A program made the position numbers and the translations under genes. A stretch of 64,000 bases of DNA from Burkholderiales bacterium (GTDB lineage Bacteria > Pseudomonadota > Gammaproteobacteria > Burkholderiales > Burkholderiaceae_C): positions 1 to 64,000 of the forward strand of contig CANCVB010000003.1 in assembly GCA_947381415.1 (NCBI GenBank). Direction: 5' to 3'. Below the pieces are notes generated by a model. That model was given only the letters and a program-made list of their open reading frames with translations, was not told the origin of the DNA and did not search any database. Shown in pieces: positions 16,546-25,324 of the stretch (the first letter of the stretch is position 1; each line of letters opens with the position of its first letter).

Positions 16546-17184
16546 TTAAATCAATGCAACGCCCGTCTTGCTTTGCAAGAATTCGCGGGTGACGCCATCA
16601 GCCAGCTCGATCACTTTTAAGCCCTCGGGGGTCACGTCCATCACCGCCAAGTCGGTGATGATGCGGTCAACCACGGCCACGCCTGTCAAAGGCAAGGTGC
16701 ATTGGGGCAGGATTTTCAGGTCTTCGGTGCCGTCTTTTTTCTTGGCCACATGTTCCATCAAAATGATGACGCGCTTGACACCCGCCACCAAATCCATGGC
16801 ACCGCCCATGCCTTTGACCATCTTGCCGGGAATCATCCAATTGGCCAAATCGCCTTTTTCGCTCACTTGCATGGCGCCCAAAATCGACAAATTGATTTTG
16901 CCGCCACGGATCATGGCAAAGCTATCATGGCTGCCAAAAATGGATGTGCCAGCCAGGGTGGTCACGGTTTGTTTACCCGCATTGATGAGGTCGGCGTCCA
17001 CATGGTCTTCATTGGGGAACGGTCCAATGCCCAGCATGCCATTTTCGGACTGCAACCACACCTCAATATTGCTAGGCACATGGTTGGCAACCAATGTCGG
17101 TATACCAATACCGAGATTGACATAAAAACCGTCTTCTAATTCACGGGCAGCGCGCGCTGCCATTTGGTCTTGGCTCCAACTCAT
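16546..17184 (-). CDS. scoB: 3-oxoacid CoA-transferase subunit B
   Basis: Beta subunit of succinyl-CoA:3-ketoacid CoA-transferase, which activates acetoacetate for use as a carbon source. The 212 residues include the nucleophile glutamate in [12 protein letters not shown], the start [23 protein letters not shown], and [22 protein letters not shown], all highly conserved. It follows scoA by 2 bases on the same strand, so the two subunits are translated together. It could act on 3-oxoadipate instead (pcaJ), but no protocatechuate genes are nearby. Confidence 0.92.
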   Translation of the reverse strand: MSWSQDQMAARAARELEDGFYVNLGIGIPTLVANHVPSNIEVWLQSENGMLGIGPFPNEDHVDADLINAGKQTVTTLAGTSIFGSHDSFAMIRGGKINLSILGAMQVSEKGDLANWMIPGKMVKGMGGAMDLVAGVKRVIILMEHVAKKKDGTEDLKILPQCTLPLTGVAVVDRIITDLAVMDVTPEGLKVIELADGVTREFLQSKTGVALI

Positions 17185-17186
17185 GG

Positions 17187-17894
17187 TCAGACTCCCGCTT
17201 TCTCTGTGATGGTGCGTTTTTCAATGCGTTTTTCGGGGTGGGCGTTCAGCACAATACGGTGCACATAAATACCGGGTAAATGCACTTGATCGGGGTCTAA
17301 CTCACCCACTTCCACGATTTTCTCCACCTCCACCACGCAGACTTTGCCGGCCATGGCCACGGCAGGGTTGAAATTTCGAGCCGTCAAGCGAAATTGCAAA
17401 TTGCCCACCCGATCAGCCGCATACGCTTTGACCAAGGACACATCTGGCACCAAGGCGCGCTCCATGACATAGGTTTCGCCATCGAACTCGCGCAATTCTT
17501 TGCCATCAGCCACCACGGTGCCGACGCCGGTTTTGGTGAAAAAAGCTGGAATGCCTGCACCACCGGCACGCAGTTTTTCAGCCAAGGTGCCTTGAGGGGT
17601 GAATTCAAGCGCAAGTTCACCAGCCAAATACTGTCGTTCAAATTCTTTGTTTTCTCCCACGTAAGAGGAGATCATTTTTTTAATCTGACGGGTTTGCAGC
17701 AGCAGTCCCAGACCGAAGTCGTCCACACCTGCGTTATTGGAAATCGCAGTCAGGTTTTGCACCTTGCTGTCGCGCAATGCAGCGATCAAGGCTTCAGGGA
17801 TGCCGCACAAACCAAAACCACCGACAGCGATTAACTGACCATCGCGAACCAAGCCGTCTAGCGCGGCGGCTGCACTGGGAAACAATTTATTCAA
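17187..17894 (-). CDS. scoA: 3-oxoacid CoA-transferase subunit A
   Basis: Alpha subunit partner of ScoB, 235 residues. The signature [23 protein letters not shown] near the N-terminus is the CoA-binding glycine loop of family I CoA-transferases; [16 protein letters not shown] and [21 protein letters not shown] are also characteristic. First gene of scoAB. The start ATG at 17894 is preceded by AAAGGAGAG. No dedicated regulator is next to it except the small winged-helix gene beyond scoB. Confidence 0.92.
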   Translation of the reverse strand: MNKLFPSAAAALDGLVRDGQLIAVGGFGLCGIPEALIAALRDSKVQNLTAISNNAGVDDFGLGLLLQTRQIKKMISSYVGENKEFERQYLAGELALEFTPQGTLAEKLRAGGAGIPAFFTKTGVGTVVADGKELREFDGETYVMERALVPDVSLVKAYAADRVGNLQFRLTARNFNPAVAMAGKVCVVEVEKIVEVGELDPDQVHLPGIYVHRIVLNAHPEKRIEKRTITEKAGV

Positions 17895-17987
17895 ACCACT
17901 CTCCTTTGCTGCAATGCAGCGATTCTAGGGCTTGGTCATTGCGCAGTGGCTTTGCAGCTGGGCATAATCAAAACAAATGGAGAAGAA

Positions 17988-18566
17988 ATGAGCCGCTACC
18001 CTGCCCCCGAAATCAAAGATTTGCCACAAGACATTCGCGACAAAGTCCTGGAAGTGCAAGAAAAAGCGGGGTTTGTGCCCAATGTCTTTTTAACCTTGGC
18101 CAGACGTCCTGCCGAATGGCGTGCTTTTTTTGCTTATCACGATGCCTTGATGCTGCGCGAAGACAGCGGCTTGACCAAGGGCGAACGTGAAATGATTGTG
18201 ACCACCACCAGCGCGGCCAACAAGTGCTTGTATTGCGTGGTGGCGCATGGCGCTATCTTGCGCATTTATGAGAAAAAACCTTTGCTTGCCGATCAAGTAG
18301 CGACCAATTACCGCAAGGCCGACATCAGTCCGCGCCAACGTGCGATGCTGGATTTCGCCATGAAAGTGTGCCTGCACAGTGACACGATTGAAGAGAGTGA
18401 CTTTGCCCCCTTGCATGCGCATGGCTTTAGCGATGAAGATATTTGGGACATTGCTTCCATCACCGCTTTCTTTGGTTTGTCTAACCGCATGGCCAGTTTT
18501 TCAAATATGCTGCCCAACCCTGAGTTTTATGCGATGGGCCGAACGTCAAAAGAGAAAAAAACTTAA
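17988..18566 (+). CDS. Peroxidase-related protein, AhpD/carboxymuconolactone decarboxylase-like
   Basis: 192 residues of the alkylhydroperoxidase-D-like family. The redox pair is in NKCLYCVVAHGAIL (CxxC with the downstream His), as in AhpD. Start chosen at the ATG at 17988, preceded by GGAGAAG; an in-frame upstream start at 17946 lies before this site. The N-terminus RYPAPEIKDLPQDIRDKVLEVQEKAG is shared with the group annotated as peroxidase-related enzymes. The substrate is unknown. Its stop codon shares TTAA with the convergent TetR gene. Confidence 0.82.
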   Translation: MSRYPAPEIKDLPQDIRDKVLEVQEKAGFVPNVFLTLARRPAEWRAFFAYHDALMLREDSGLTKGEREMIVTTTSAANKCLYCVVAHGAILRIYEKKPLLADQVATNYRKADISPRQRAMLDFAMKVCLHSDTIEESDFAPLHAHGFSDEDIWDIASITAFFGLSNRMASFSNMLPNPEFYAMGRTSKEKKT

Positions 18567-19237
18567 GCAGGCGCCAGGTTGCGTACCAACTGGGACATCA
18601 GCAAATCGACCAGTTGATCTTCGAACTCGTTGGAACCCATTTTGGAAAAACGCTCTAAAGAGGCGCTGCGCAAACAGCCCATCAACGATCGACTGAGAAC
18701 GAACATTTGTGTCTCATCAAGTGGCACCAGCATGGGGTGTTGAATGTATTTCAAGCATGCCATCAAGCGTTCCACCATTTTTTGGATAGACATGGCGCTT
18801 TCCTCGGGTTGCTCGAGCAACCAACACAAGCGGTTCATGGCACGTCGGTAGGTCTTTCCCAAAGCAAAACCTTGAATGCAAATTTGGACATACCGACGCA
18901 CAAACTCTTCAGCCGAAGTGTCTTCTGGGTCTTGGCTGCATTCAACTGAAAACAAATAACTTTCTAATTCGCGCAACACCAACTCGCGTCCATGCTGAGA
19001 CATGGCTCGAAAAATAGCTTCTTTGCTGGAAAAGTATTGGTAAAGCGTACCCACAGAAAAGCCAGCCTTCGCTGCAATTTTGTTGGTCGTGAGGCCACTG
19101 ACCCCTTCTCGGTCAACAATTTGCGACGTGGCTTCGAATATCGCGTCAATGGTGAGTTGAGCGCGTTTTTGGGTTGGTTGCTTGCGCATGATCTGCGCGG
19201 ACAACTCGTGGGGAAGCGTCACAGGGGTTATCTCCAT
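18563..19237 (-). CDS. TetR family transcriptional regulator
   Basis: About 224 residues. The N-terminal DNA-binding domain reads RAQLTIDAIFEATSQIVDREGVSGLTTNKIAAKAGFSVGTLYQYF with the recognition helix near SVGTLYQYFSSKEAIF; this is unmistakable TetR. The C-terminal ligand domain is not diagnostic. The start is uncertain: ATG at 19237, with GGGA upstream, or ATG at 19189. It is separated by an AT-rich gap from a thioesterase-SDR pair and the ETF-ubiquinone oxidoreductase, so it may regulate fatty acid oxidation genes (inference). Confidence 0.85.
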   Translation of the reverse strand: MEITPVTLPHELSAQIMRKQPTQKRAQLTIDAIFEATSQIVDREGVSGLTTNKIAAKAGFSVGTLYQYFSSKEAIFRAMSQHGRELVLRELESYLFSVECSQDPEDTSAEEFVRRYVQICIQGFALGKTYRRAMNRLCWLLEQPEESAMSIQKMVERLMACLKYIQHPMLVPLDETQMFVLSRSLMGCLRSASLERFSKMGSNEFEDQLVDLLMSQLVRNLAPA

Positions 19238-19289
19238 CAGTCCCGCACAGAGCAGCGAGACAGACAAATAATAACCATAAAAACTAAAT

Positions 19290-19307
19290 ATTAATAATTA
19301 AATTAAT
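19290..19307. promoter_or_regulatory. AT-rich possible TetR operator
   Basis: Two ATTAAT palindromes at 19290-19295 and 19302-19307 flank a six-base AT core in a very AT-rich gap directly upstream of the TetR gene. It could be an autoregulatory operator or simply a promoter-rich AT tract. Confidence 0.25.
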
Positions 19308-19367
19308 GATTTAGCAAGAGAAATGAAAGTTTGTATAAAAGAAGCCCATCAACAAAAACTGAACATC

Positions 19368-19787
19368 TCAAACCAAGTGCGCTCTCATCCACGCAGGAAG
19401 GGGGGCAGATTTTTTCAAAGGGAAATTGACCCATACGGTGGTGGCACCTCCCTCCGCATGAATCACCCCAGGCTGGTCAACACGTTCTAAGGTTGCCCAA
19501 GATTCAAAAGAACTGCGTTGCGGGTCGCTGACATACATCTTGACCAGCACCTCGCAAGGATATTCCAGCTGCATCAAAAAATTGCAAAAAGCATTGACGA
19601 TGACAGGTCCCTCACCGCTTGGGTCAGGTGGGCAAGCCAACTGGGTAAACCAGTTGATCCTGGCCGTTTCAAGGTAGCGAAAATAACTGGTGTTGTTGAG
19701 ATGACCCATGGCGTCCATATCGCCCCAACGCATGGGAATCACCTCTTGGTAAACCAGTTTCTTGTCTGCAGGGAGTTGAATCCTCAT
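19368..19787 (-). CDS. Acyl-CoA thioesterase, 4HBT hot-dog family
   Basis: 139 residues of the 4-hydroxybenzoyl-CoA thioesterase type. The motif RWGDMDAMGHLNNTSYFRYLETAR (residues 20-43) contains the conserved catalytic aspartate (WGDMD) and HLNN. The start ATG overlaps the SDR stop codon as ATGA, so the two are translationally coupled. Likely hydrolyses acyl-CoA; chain length cannot be read from the sequence. Confidence 0.85.
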   Translation of the reverse strand: MRIQLPADKKLVYQEVIPMRWGDMDAMGHLNNTSYFRYLETARINWFTQLACPPDPSGEGPVIVNAFCNFLMQLEYPCEVLVKMYVSDPQRSSFESWATLERVDQPGVIHAEGGATTVWVNFPLKKSAPLPAWMRAHLV

Positions 19788-20566
19788 ACAGAAAAACCGT
19801 CATCGGCAGAGATGATGGCGCCATTGATGAAATCACTTTGGGGGCTGGCCAGCATCACCAACAAGGCATCCAAATCTTGGGGTTGCCCCAAGCGCTTTTT
19901 GGGAAACATGTTCACCAGTTTTTTTCCTTGCTCAGTTTCCCAGTGGTGGTGGTTGATGTCGGTATCAATGTAACCAGGGCAAATCGCGTTCACGTTGATG
20001 CCATATCGACTCCACTCGATGGCCATGGCTTTGGTCATTTGCACCACCGCGGCTTTGCTCATGCAATAAATGCCGATTTGCGGCAAAACGCGCAGCGCAG
20101 CCGCTGAGGCGATGTTGATGATGCGGCCACCCGCATAAGTGCCTGGCAATGCGCCCTTGGAGCGCGCCAACATGCGTTTGCCCACCGCTTGCGCCACGAA
20201 AAAAGCTCCGCGCACATTGGTATTGAAAATAAAGTCAAAATCTTCTTCCTTGACTTCTTGCAAACGCTGGGTTGCGCTGACACCCGAGTTGTTGATCAAA
20301 ATATCAATCGGTCCGACCTCGGTTTCCGCGTGCGCCACGGCCGCTTCAATGCTGTCTAAGCTGGTGACATCCAAAGCCGTCACGTGGGCATTACCACCAG
20401 CGGCTTCAATCTCTGCGCGCAAGGACTTGAGCCGGTCTGTTCGCCGACTGGCCAACACCACCGCAGCGCCCGCGCCTGCCAAAGTTCGCGCAAATTGTGC
20501 GCCCAAGCCACTCGAAGCCCCAGTGACAAGGGCAACACGGCCAGATAAATCGAGGCTGTATGACAT
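19784..20566 (-). CDS. Short-chain dehydrogenase/reductase (SDR)
   Basis: 260 residues of the classical SDR fold. The NAD(P) loop is TGASSGLGAQFA, followed by ASRRTDRL, where Arg after the second strand suggests NADPH; NNSG is the stabilising motif; and the catalytic Ser-Tyr-Lys set appears as IASAAAL with YCMSKAAV. I use the ATG at 20566, preceded by AAGGAG; longer readings to 20605 are not needed. It is coupled to the thioesterase gene downstream, and divergent from ETF-ubiquinone oxidoreductase. The likely role is 3-hydroxyacyl or 3-oxoacyl metabolism (inference). Confidence 0.86.
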   Translation of the reverse strand: MSYSLDLSGRVALVTGASSGLGAQFARTLAGAGAAVVLASRRTDRLKSLRAEIEAAGGNAHVTALDVTSLDSIEAAVAHAETEVGPIDILINNSGVSATQRLQEVKEEDFDFIFNTNVRGAFFVAQAVGKRMLARSKGALPGTYAGGRIINIASAAALRVLPQIGIYCMSKAAVVQMTKAMAIEWSRYGINVNAICPGYIDTDINHHHWETEQGKKLVNMFPKKRLGQPQDLDALLVMLASPQSDFINGAIISADDGFSV

Positions 20567-20706
20567 AGCAAACTCCTTCAGAACCCAAAAAAGATGGCGC
20601 TGCACATGGGTACGGTCGGTGCAACGGTGAATGCGCTGAATTATGGCGATAAGCGCGGATCTCTCCGAATAGAATCTGTCGCTGCTATGACATCCACATT
20701 TGCTTT

Positions 20707-22392
20707 ATGACTCCCCAACATTTGCTCGAACAATTCGGCCCACGAGAAGCCATGGACTATGACGTCGTGGTGGTGGGCGGTGGGCCTGGTGGTTTGGCCA
20801 CGGCCATTCGCATCAAGCAACTTTGCGTTGAGAAAGGCCTCGACCTGTCGGTGGTGGTACTCGAAAAGGGTTCTGAGCCAGGTGCGCATATTTTGTCGGG
20901 TGCGGTGATGGATCCGCGCGCCATGAACGAATTGTTTCCAGATTGGAAGCAATTGAATGCGCCTTTAAACCAAGCGGTCACTGGTGACGAGTTGCTGATT
21001 CTTTCTGAGCAAAGTGCGACCACCGTTCCCTCATGGTTGATGCCACGCAATTTTCACAATGATGGTTGCTATGTGGTGTCGCTGAGCAATGTCACCAAAT
21101 GGTTGGCCCAGCAAGCTGAAAGTTTGGGTGTGGAAATTTTCCCGGGCTTTACCGCAGCAGAAGTGCTTTACAACGATGACGGTTGCGTCAAAGGCGTGGC
21201 CACCGGTCATGTCGGTTTAAGCAAAGAGGGGGAACCCACCGACAACTTTCAACTTGGTATGGAATTGCATGCCAAGTACACCGTTTTTGCTGAAGGTGCA
21301 CGTGGGCACCTAGGCAAACAAATCATTGAGCGCTTTAAGCTCAACGAAGGCAAAGACACCCAAACCTTTGCCATTGGCATCAAAGAATTGTGGGAAGTTG
21401 ACCCCGCTTTAGCCAAACCAGGCCTGGTGGTGCACACCTCCGGCTGGCCGATTGCTGACAACAGCTTTGGCGGTGGTTTTTTATACCACCTGGAAGACAA
21501 TAAAGTCACTTTGGGTTTTGTTCTGGGCCTCGATTACACCAACCCCTATATGAACCCTTTTGAAGAAATGCAACGCTGGAAAACACACCCCCGCATTGCC
21601 AAGCATTTAAAGGGGGCAAAGCGCATTGGCTATGGTGCACGTGCCATCAACAATGGCACCCCGCAAGCCTTACCGAAAACCGTGTTTCCGGGTGGCGCAC
21701 TGATTGGCTGCGATGCCGGTTATTTGAATGCGGCACGCATCAAAGGAAGCCACGCCGCCATCAAATCGGGGATGTTGGCTGCCGAAGCTGCTTTTGTGGC
21801 CATCGCCGAGGGTCGCGCACACGATGAGCTCACAGCCTACCCCACACATTTTGAAAACAGCTGGCTTTACAAAGAACTGCACCAAACCCGCAATTTCAAA
21901 AATTGGTTCAAAAAAGGGAAATGGGTGGGCCAACTCATGACCGGTATCGAACAATTTGCCTTTCCCAAAATTGGCATCTCTACGCCACCTTGGACCTTGC
22001 ACAACCACAAAGCCGATCACACCAGCTTAAAACCAGCAGCACAGTCTCAGGCCATTACCTATCCCAAGCCCGATGGCGTCATCAGCTTTGACAAACTCTC
22101 TAGCGTGTTCATCAGCAACACCAACCACGAAGAGAACCAACCTGCTCACTTGACCCTCAAAGACAACGCTGTGCCAGTCAACGTCAACCTCGCCATCTAC
22201 GATGGGCCAGAAGGACGCTACTGTCCAGCGGGTGTTTACGAGTTTATTAAAACTGCTGAAGGCAAAGACCAATTGCAAATCAACGCACAAAACTGTGTCC
22301 ATTGCAAAACCTGTGACATCAAAGATCCTACGCAAAACATCGTGTGGGTAACGCCCGAAGGTGGCGGTGGCCCCAACTACGCAGGGATGTAA
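20707..22392 (+). CDS. Electron transfer flavoprotein-ubiquinone oxidoreductase
   Basis: Membrane-associated iron-sulfur flavoprotein that passes electrons from acyl-CoA dehydrogenases through ETF to ubiquinone. The 561 residues have the FAD motif VVVVGGGPGGLATAIRI and the C-terminal [4Fe-4S] site NCVHCKTCDIKDP with an upstream Cys in RYCPAGVYEF; the LPKTVFPGGALIGCDAGYLN block is also typical. The start ATG at 20707 is divergent from the SDR. An isolated gcvH follows after 2 bases in the same direction. Confidence 0.93.
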   Translation: MTPQHLLEQFGPREAMDYDVVVVGGGPGGLATAIRIKQLCVEKGLDLSVVVLEKGSEPGAHILSGAVMDPRAMNELFPDWKQLNAPLNQAVTGDELLILSEQSATTVPSWLMPRNFHNDGCYVVSLSNVTKWLAQQAESLGVEIFPGFTAAEVLYNDDGCVKGVATGHVGLSKEGEPTDNFQLGMELHAKYTVFAEGARGHLGKQIIERFKLNEGKDTQTFAIGIKELWEVDPALAKPGLVVHTSGWPIADNSFGGGFLYHLEDNKVTLGFVLGLDYTNPYMNPFEEMQRWKTHPRIAKHLKGAKRIGYGARAINNGTPQALPKTVFPGGALIGCDAGYLNAARIKGSHAAIKSGMLAAEAAFVAIAEGRAHDELTAYPTHFENSWLYKELHQTRNFKNWFKKGKWVGQLMTGIEQFAFPKIGISTPPWTLHNHKADHTSLKPAAQSQAITYPKPDGVISFDKLSSVFISNTNHEENQPAHLTLKDNAVPVNVNLAIYDGPEGRYCPAGVYEFIKTAEGKDQLQINAQNCVHCKTCDIKDPTQNIVWVTPEGGGGPNYAGM

Positions 22393-22394
22393 CC

Positions 22395-22757
22395 ATGACC
22401 CGATACCATGCAGAACATACCTGGGTTCGTACCGAAGGCGACATCGCTTGGGTGGGAATCACCGTTCATGCCCAAGAAACCTTGGGTGATATTGTGTTTG
22501 TTGAATTGCCCGCCATAGGCGCTGACTTCGCGCAAGGCAGCGTGTTGGGCGTGGTCGAATCGGTCAAAGCGGCCGCCGATGTGCACATGCCAGCCAGCGG
22601 TACGGTGCTTGAATTGAATGAAGATTTGCGCGCCGACCCCTCTCTGGCCAATACCGATCCCGAGGGGGCAGGCTGGTTTTGCAAGGTAACACTCAGCCAG
22701 CCATCCGAGCTAAGTGATTTGATGGACGCGGCCACATATGCAGGTTTTGCAGGCTAA
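22395..22757 (+). CDS. gcvH: Glycine cleavage system H-like lipoyl carrier protein
   Basis: 120-residue lipoyl carrier. RYHAEHTWVRTEGD at the start and the lipoylation site VVESVKAAADV with Lys58 are those of GcvH; the C-terminus (ELSDLMDAATYAGFAG) also matches. In the glycine cleavage complex it shuttles the aminomethyl group between P, T and L proteins; in lipoate metabolism H protein can also serve as a lipoyl donor. No gcvT, gcvP or lipoate gene is nearby. It sits 2 bases after the ETF-ubiquinone oxidoreductase gene, so it is probably cotranscribed with it, an unusual setting. Confidence 0.86.
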   Translation: MTRYHAEHTWVRTEGDIAWVGITVHAQETLGDIVFVELPAIGADFAQGSVLGVVESVKAAADVHMPASGTVLELNEDLRADPSLANTDPEGAGWFCKVTLSQPSELSDLMDAATYAGFAG

Positions 22758-22796
22758 GCATTAAAGGAATTGCCTTTTCGTGCCGAATCTAGGGGT

Positions 22797-23150
22797 ATGA
22801 AAGCAGAACAATTTATTCAATTTGCCAACGACTTCGCAAAAGCCAGTGCAAAAACCTCTAGCGATGAAATTCAGCTAGCGTATGAGGACAATTTAGATTG
22901 TCTTGCACGCCCAGGCACGCCCGTTGTGGTTATCCGAAAACCTTGGCCCATCGGTCGCTGGGGTATGGTTGTTGCTTTTCGCGAATTCAACCCCTGCTAT
23001 TTCAGAGTAGAGATTGAAATTGATGGCAAGCTCATACAAGTGCCCGCATCTGCGCTGTCTCGTTGGGAGGGTGGTCCAGACTGCGAAAAGGCTGAGCTGC
23101 AAAACATTTACCTGCTGATGAAGCTCAATGGCTTGACGATTGCGCAATAA
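22797..23150 (+). CDS. Hypothetical protein of 117 residues
   Basis: Not recognised. From the ATG at 22797 (preceded by AGGGGT) it encodes 117 residues with an amphipathic N-terminal helix (AEQFIQFANDFAKASAKTSSDE) and a compact C-terminal part rich in tryptophan and charged residues (VVIRKPWPIGRWGMVVAF). No signal peptide or membrane segment is seen. It follows gcvH by 39 bases in the same direction, and its codon use resembles its neighbours, so it is probably real. Confidence 0.55.
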   Translation: MKAEQFIQFANDFAKASAKTSSDEIQLAYEDNLDCLARPGTPVVVIRKPWPIGRWGMVVAFREFNPCYFRVEIEIDGKLIQVPASALSRWEGGPDCEKAELQNIYLLMKLNGLTIAQ

Positions 23151-23163
23151 GGGCTGTCGCAAG

Positions 23164-24363
23164 CTAGCCCTGCAAATACGCTTGCCCCAATCTGCCTATC
23201 CCCTCTTTGATTTTTTCAACATCGGCTGTCGCAAAACTCAGGCGAATGGCTGAAGAGTCTGGGTTGTCTGCGAAAAAAGGCGCGCCAGGTACAAACGCCA
23301 CGCCTTTTTCAATCGCGCGCTTGGCCAACGCACTACCATCCTTGGATCTGCCACCTGCGCCTGTTAACTGCGCCCAAAAGAACAGGCCCCCTTGAGGTTG
23401 GCTAAAGGCCAAGGCGTCGCCCAGTTCTTTCTTTAAAGCGTGGCCCATGGCCAAAGCACGTTCGGCATAGACACGACGCACATTCGCCAACGTGGCCGGC
23501 ATGCGCCCGGCTTTCAAGTAATGCGCAGCGGTGGCTTGTGCAAAGGTTGATGTGTGCGCATCGCTGAACTGCTTGCACATGGTGGCTTTGGCCAATAACT
23601 CAGGCGGCGCAATCATCCACCCCAAACGCAGACCAGGGGACAAGACCTTGCTGAGTGAACCACAATGCACCAGCCAATCGCGGCTGCCAGGCACTTGCTC
23701 GCTCAGGGCCAACAGCGATGGCGGTGGTGGCTCGCCAAAATACAAGTCCCCATAAGGATCGTCTTCCACCACCACGGTTTGGTATTTAACCGCCAGCTCT
23801 AAAACTTTCAAGCGACGCTGCAAACTCATCATCGCGCCACTGGGGTTGCCAAATGTGGGGATCAGATAAACCAACTTCGGCTTGTGCTTGACCAACATGG
23901 CTTCCAATTGGTCGACCTTGACACCATCGGCATCGATAGGCACACCTTTGACTTGGGGGCCATACAAGCGAAAGCATTGGATGGTGGCCAAGAAAGTCGG
24001 CCCTTCCACCAACACCACATCATCAGGATTGATCAAGGTCTTGGCTACCAAGTCCAAAGCCTGTTGGCTGCCGGTGGTGACAATCAATCCCTCAGGTGAT
24101 AAAGCTTTCACGCCCTTGCTGGCCATGAAAGCGGCGAGTTGCTCTCGCAAAGGGTTATAGCCTTCGGTGGCACCGTATTGCAAGGCAGCTCCTGGCTCTT
24201 GTGTCAAAGCACGTTCACTGGCCTCACGAATGCCTTGCACATCAAACATCGCGCTGTCAGGAAAGCCACCTGCAAAGCTGATGATGCCTGGTTTGCCAAG
24301 CAGTTTGAACAACTCACGGATGGCAGAAGTTTCTACATTGTTGAGGCGATCAGCGAATTGCAT
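23164..24363 (-). CDS. PLP-dependent aminotransferase (class I/II, 2-aminoadipate transaminase-like)
   Basis: 399 residues of the MocR/LysN branch of class I aminotransferases. The N-terminus IRELFKLLGKPGIISFAGGFPDSAMF is typical; the phosphate and pyridine contacts appear as TTGSQQALDL and EDDPYGDLYF; the PLP lysine is in CGSLSKVLSPGLRLGWM. I prefer the ATG at 23164-24363 with start 24363 because residues before it add a low-complexity extension that overlaps nth. The substrate could be a branched or aromatic amino acid or 2-aminoadipate. It is divergent from nth. Confidence 0.87.
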   Translation of the reverse strand: MQFADRLNNVETSAIRELFKLLGKPGIISFAGGFPDSAMFDVQGIREASERALTQEPGAALQYGATEGYNPLREQLAAFMASKGVKALSPEGLIVTTGSQQALDLVAKTLINPDDVVLVEGPTFLATIQCFRLYGPQVKGVPIDADGVKVDQLEAMLVKHKPKLVYLIPTFGNPSGAMMSLQRRLKVLELAVKYQTVVVEDDPYGDLYFGEPPPPSLLALSEQVPGSRDWLVHCGSLSKVLSPGLRLGWMIAPPELLAKATMCKQFSDAHTSTFAQATAAHYLKAGRMPATLANVRRVYAERALAMGHALKKELGDALAFSQPQGGLFFWAQLTGAGGRSKDGSALAKRAIEKGVAFVPGAPFFADNPDSSAIRLSFATADVEKIKEGIGRLGQAYLQG

Positions 24364-24393
24364 AAGGCGATAATCGGGATCTGACCCCGATGG

Positions 24394-25041
24394 ATGGACA
24401 TGAAAAAAGAACACATCGAGCCGTTTTTTGCGACGCTGAAAGCAGCGAATCCACAGCCGAATACCGAGTTGGAATATACCAGCGTGTTTGAATTATTGGC
24501 AGCTGTGCTTTTAAGCGCACAAGCCACTGACGTTGGCGTAAACAAGGCGACCCGAAAGCTGTTTGTAGTTGCCAATACACCGCAAAAAATCCTGCAATTA
24601 GGCTTAGCAGAACTAGAGTCGCACATCAAAACCATTGGGCTTTTTCGCAGCAAGGCCAAGCATTTGCTGCAAACCTGCCAGATGTTGGTGGATTTGCATG
24701 GTGGTGAAGTTCCCCGCAACCGAGAAGCCTTGGAAGCCTTACCTGGTGTGGGGCGAAAAACCGCCAATGTGGTGCTAAATGTAGCTTTCGGTGAACCCAC
24801 CATGGCGGTGGACACGCACATCTTTCGCATGGGTAACCGCACGGGTTTGGCACCAGGTCAAACACCTTATGAAGTGGAAATGGGATTGCTCAAACGCATT
24901 CCACCAACGTACCTGGTGGATGCACACCATTGGTTGATCTTGCATGGCCGCTATGTGTGCCAAGCCAGAAAACCCTTGTGCTGGCAATGTCAGGTGTCTG
25001 CGTATTGCAGCTTTAAACCTAAAACAAAGCGCGATAGCTGA
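24394..25041 (+). CDS. nth: Endonuclease III (DNA glycosylase/AP lyase)
   Basis: Removes oxidised pyrimidines and nicks AP sites. The 215 residues have the helix-hairpin-helix LPGVGRKTANVVLNVAFG with the catalytic Lys and, downstream, the Asp of MAVDTHIFRMGNR. The C-terminal [4Fe-4S] cluster is complete: four cysteines in CQARKPLCWQCQVSAYC, spaced 6-2-5. The start could be the ATG at 24394 or two codons later. It is divergent from the aminotransferase by about 30 bases. Confidence 0.94.
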   Translation: MDMKKEHIEPFFATLKAANPQPNTELEYTSVFELLAAVLLSAQATDVGVNKATRKLFVVANTPQKILQLGLAELESHIKTIGLFRSKAKHLLQTCQMLVDLHGGEVPRNREALEALPGVGRKTANVVLNVAFGEPTMAVDTHIFRMGNRTGLAPGQTPYEVEMGLLKRIPPTYLVDAHHWLILHGRYVCQARKPLCWQCQVSAYCSFKPKTKRDS

Positions 25042-25048
25042 GTAGGCG

Positions 25049-25282
25049 TTATTCGTCTAAATGGTCTTTGGCCAGTTGTATCGCTTGCTTGAGTATCTCG
25101 AGGTTGCCAATATGGTTGGCCATCACCAAAATCAAACGCGCATTCAACAAATGGCTTTGGTCTTCGCTCAATCCTTGGTGCGCATCCATCAAGGCTTCAT
25201 AAAACGCATCGCCTGGCTCAAAGTCGCCCCGCACGGTGGAACCGCTGTCATGAAAATTGGCTTGGGTGTTTAACACGGTCAT
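25049..25282 (-). CDS. DUF2783 domain small protein
   Basis: 77 residues beginning MTVLNTQANFHDSGS and containing DAFYEALMDAHQGLSEDQSHLL and NARLILVMANHIGN, the recognisable DUF2783 pattern. GGAGG lies 7 bases before the ATG at 25282. The function is unknown in the literature I recall. It is convergent with nth and follows nothing in its own direction. Confidence 0.75.
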   Translation of the reverse strand: MTVLNTQANFHDSGSTVRGDFEPGDAFYEALMDAHQGLSEDQSHLLNARLILVMANHIGNLEILKQAIQLAKDHLDE

Positions 25283-25324
25283 TTGATGGCCTCCTGGATG
25301 ACGCAAGCTTAGCAAAACGCTCAG

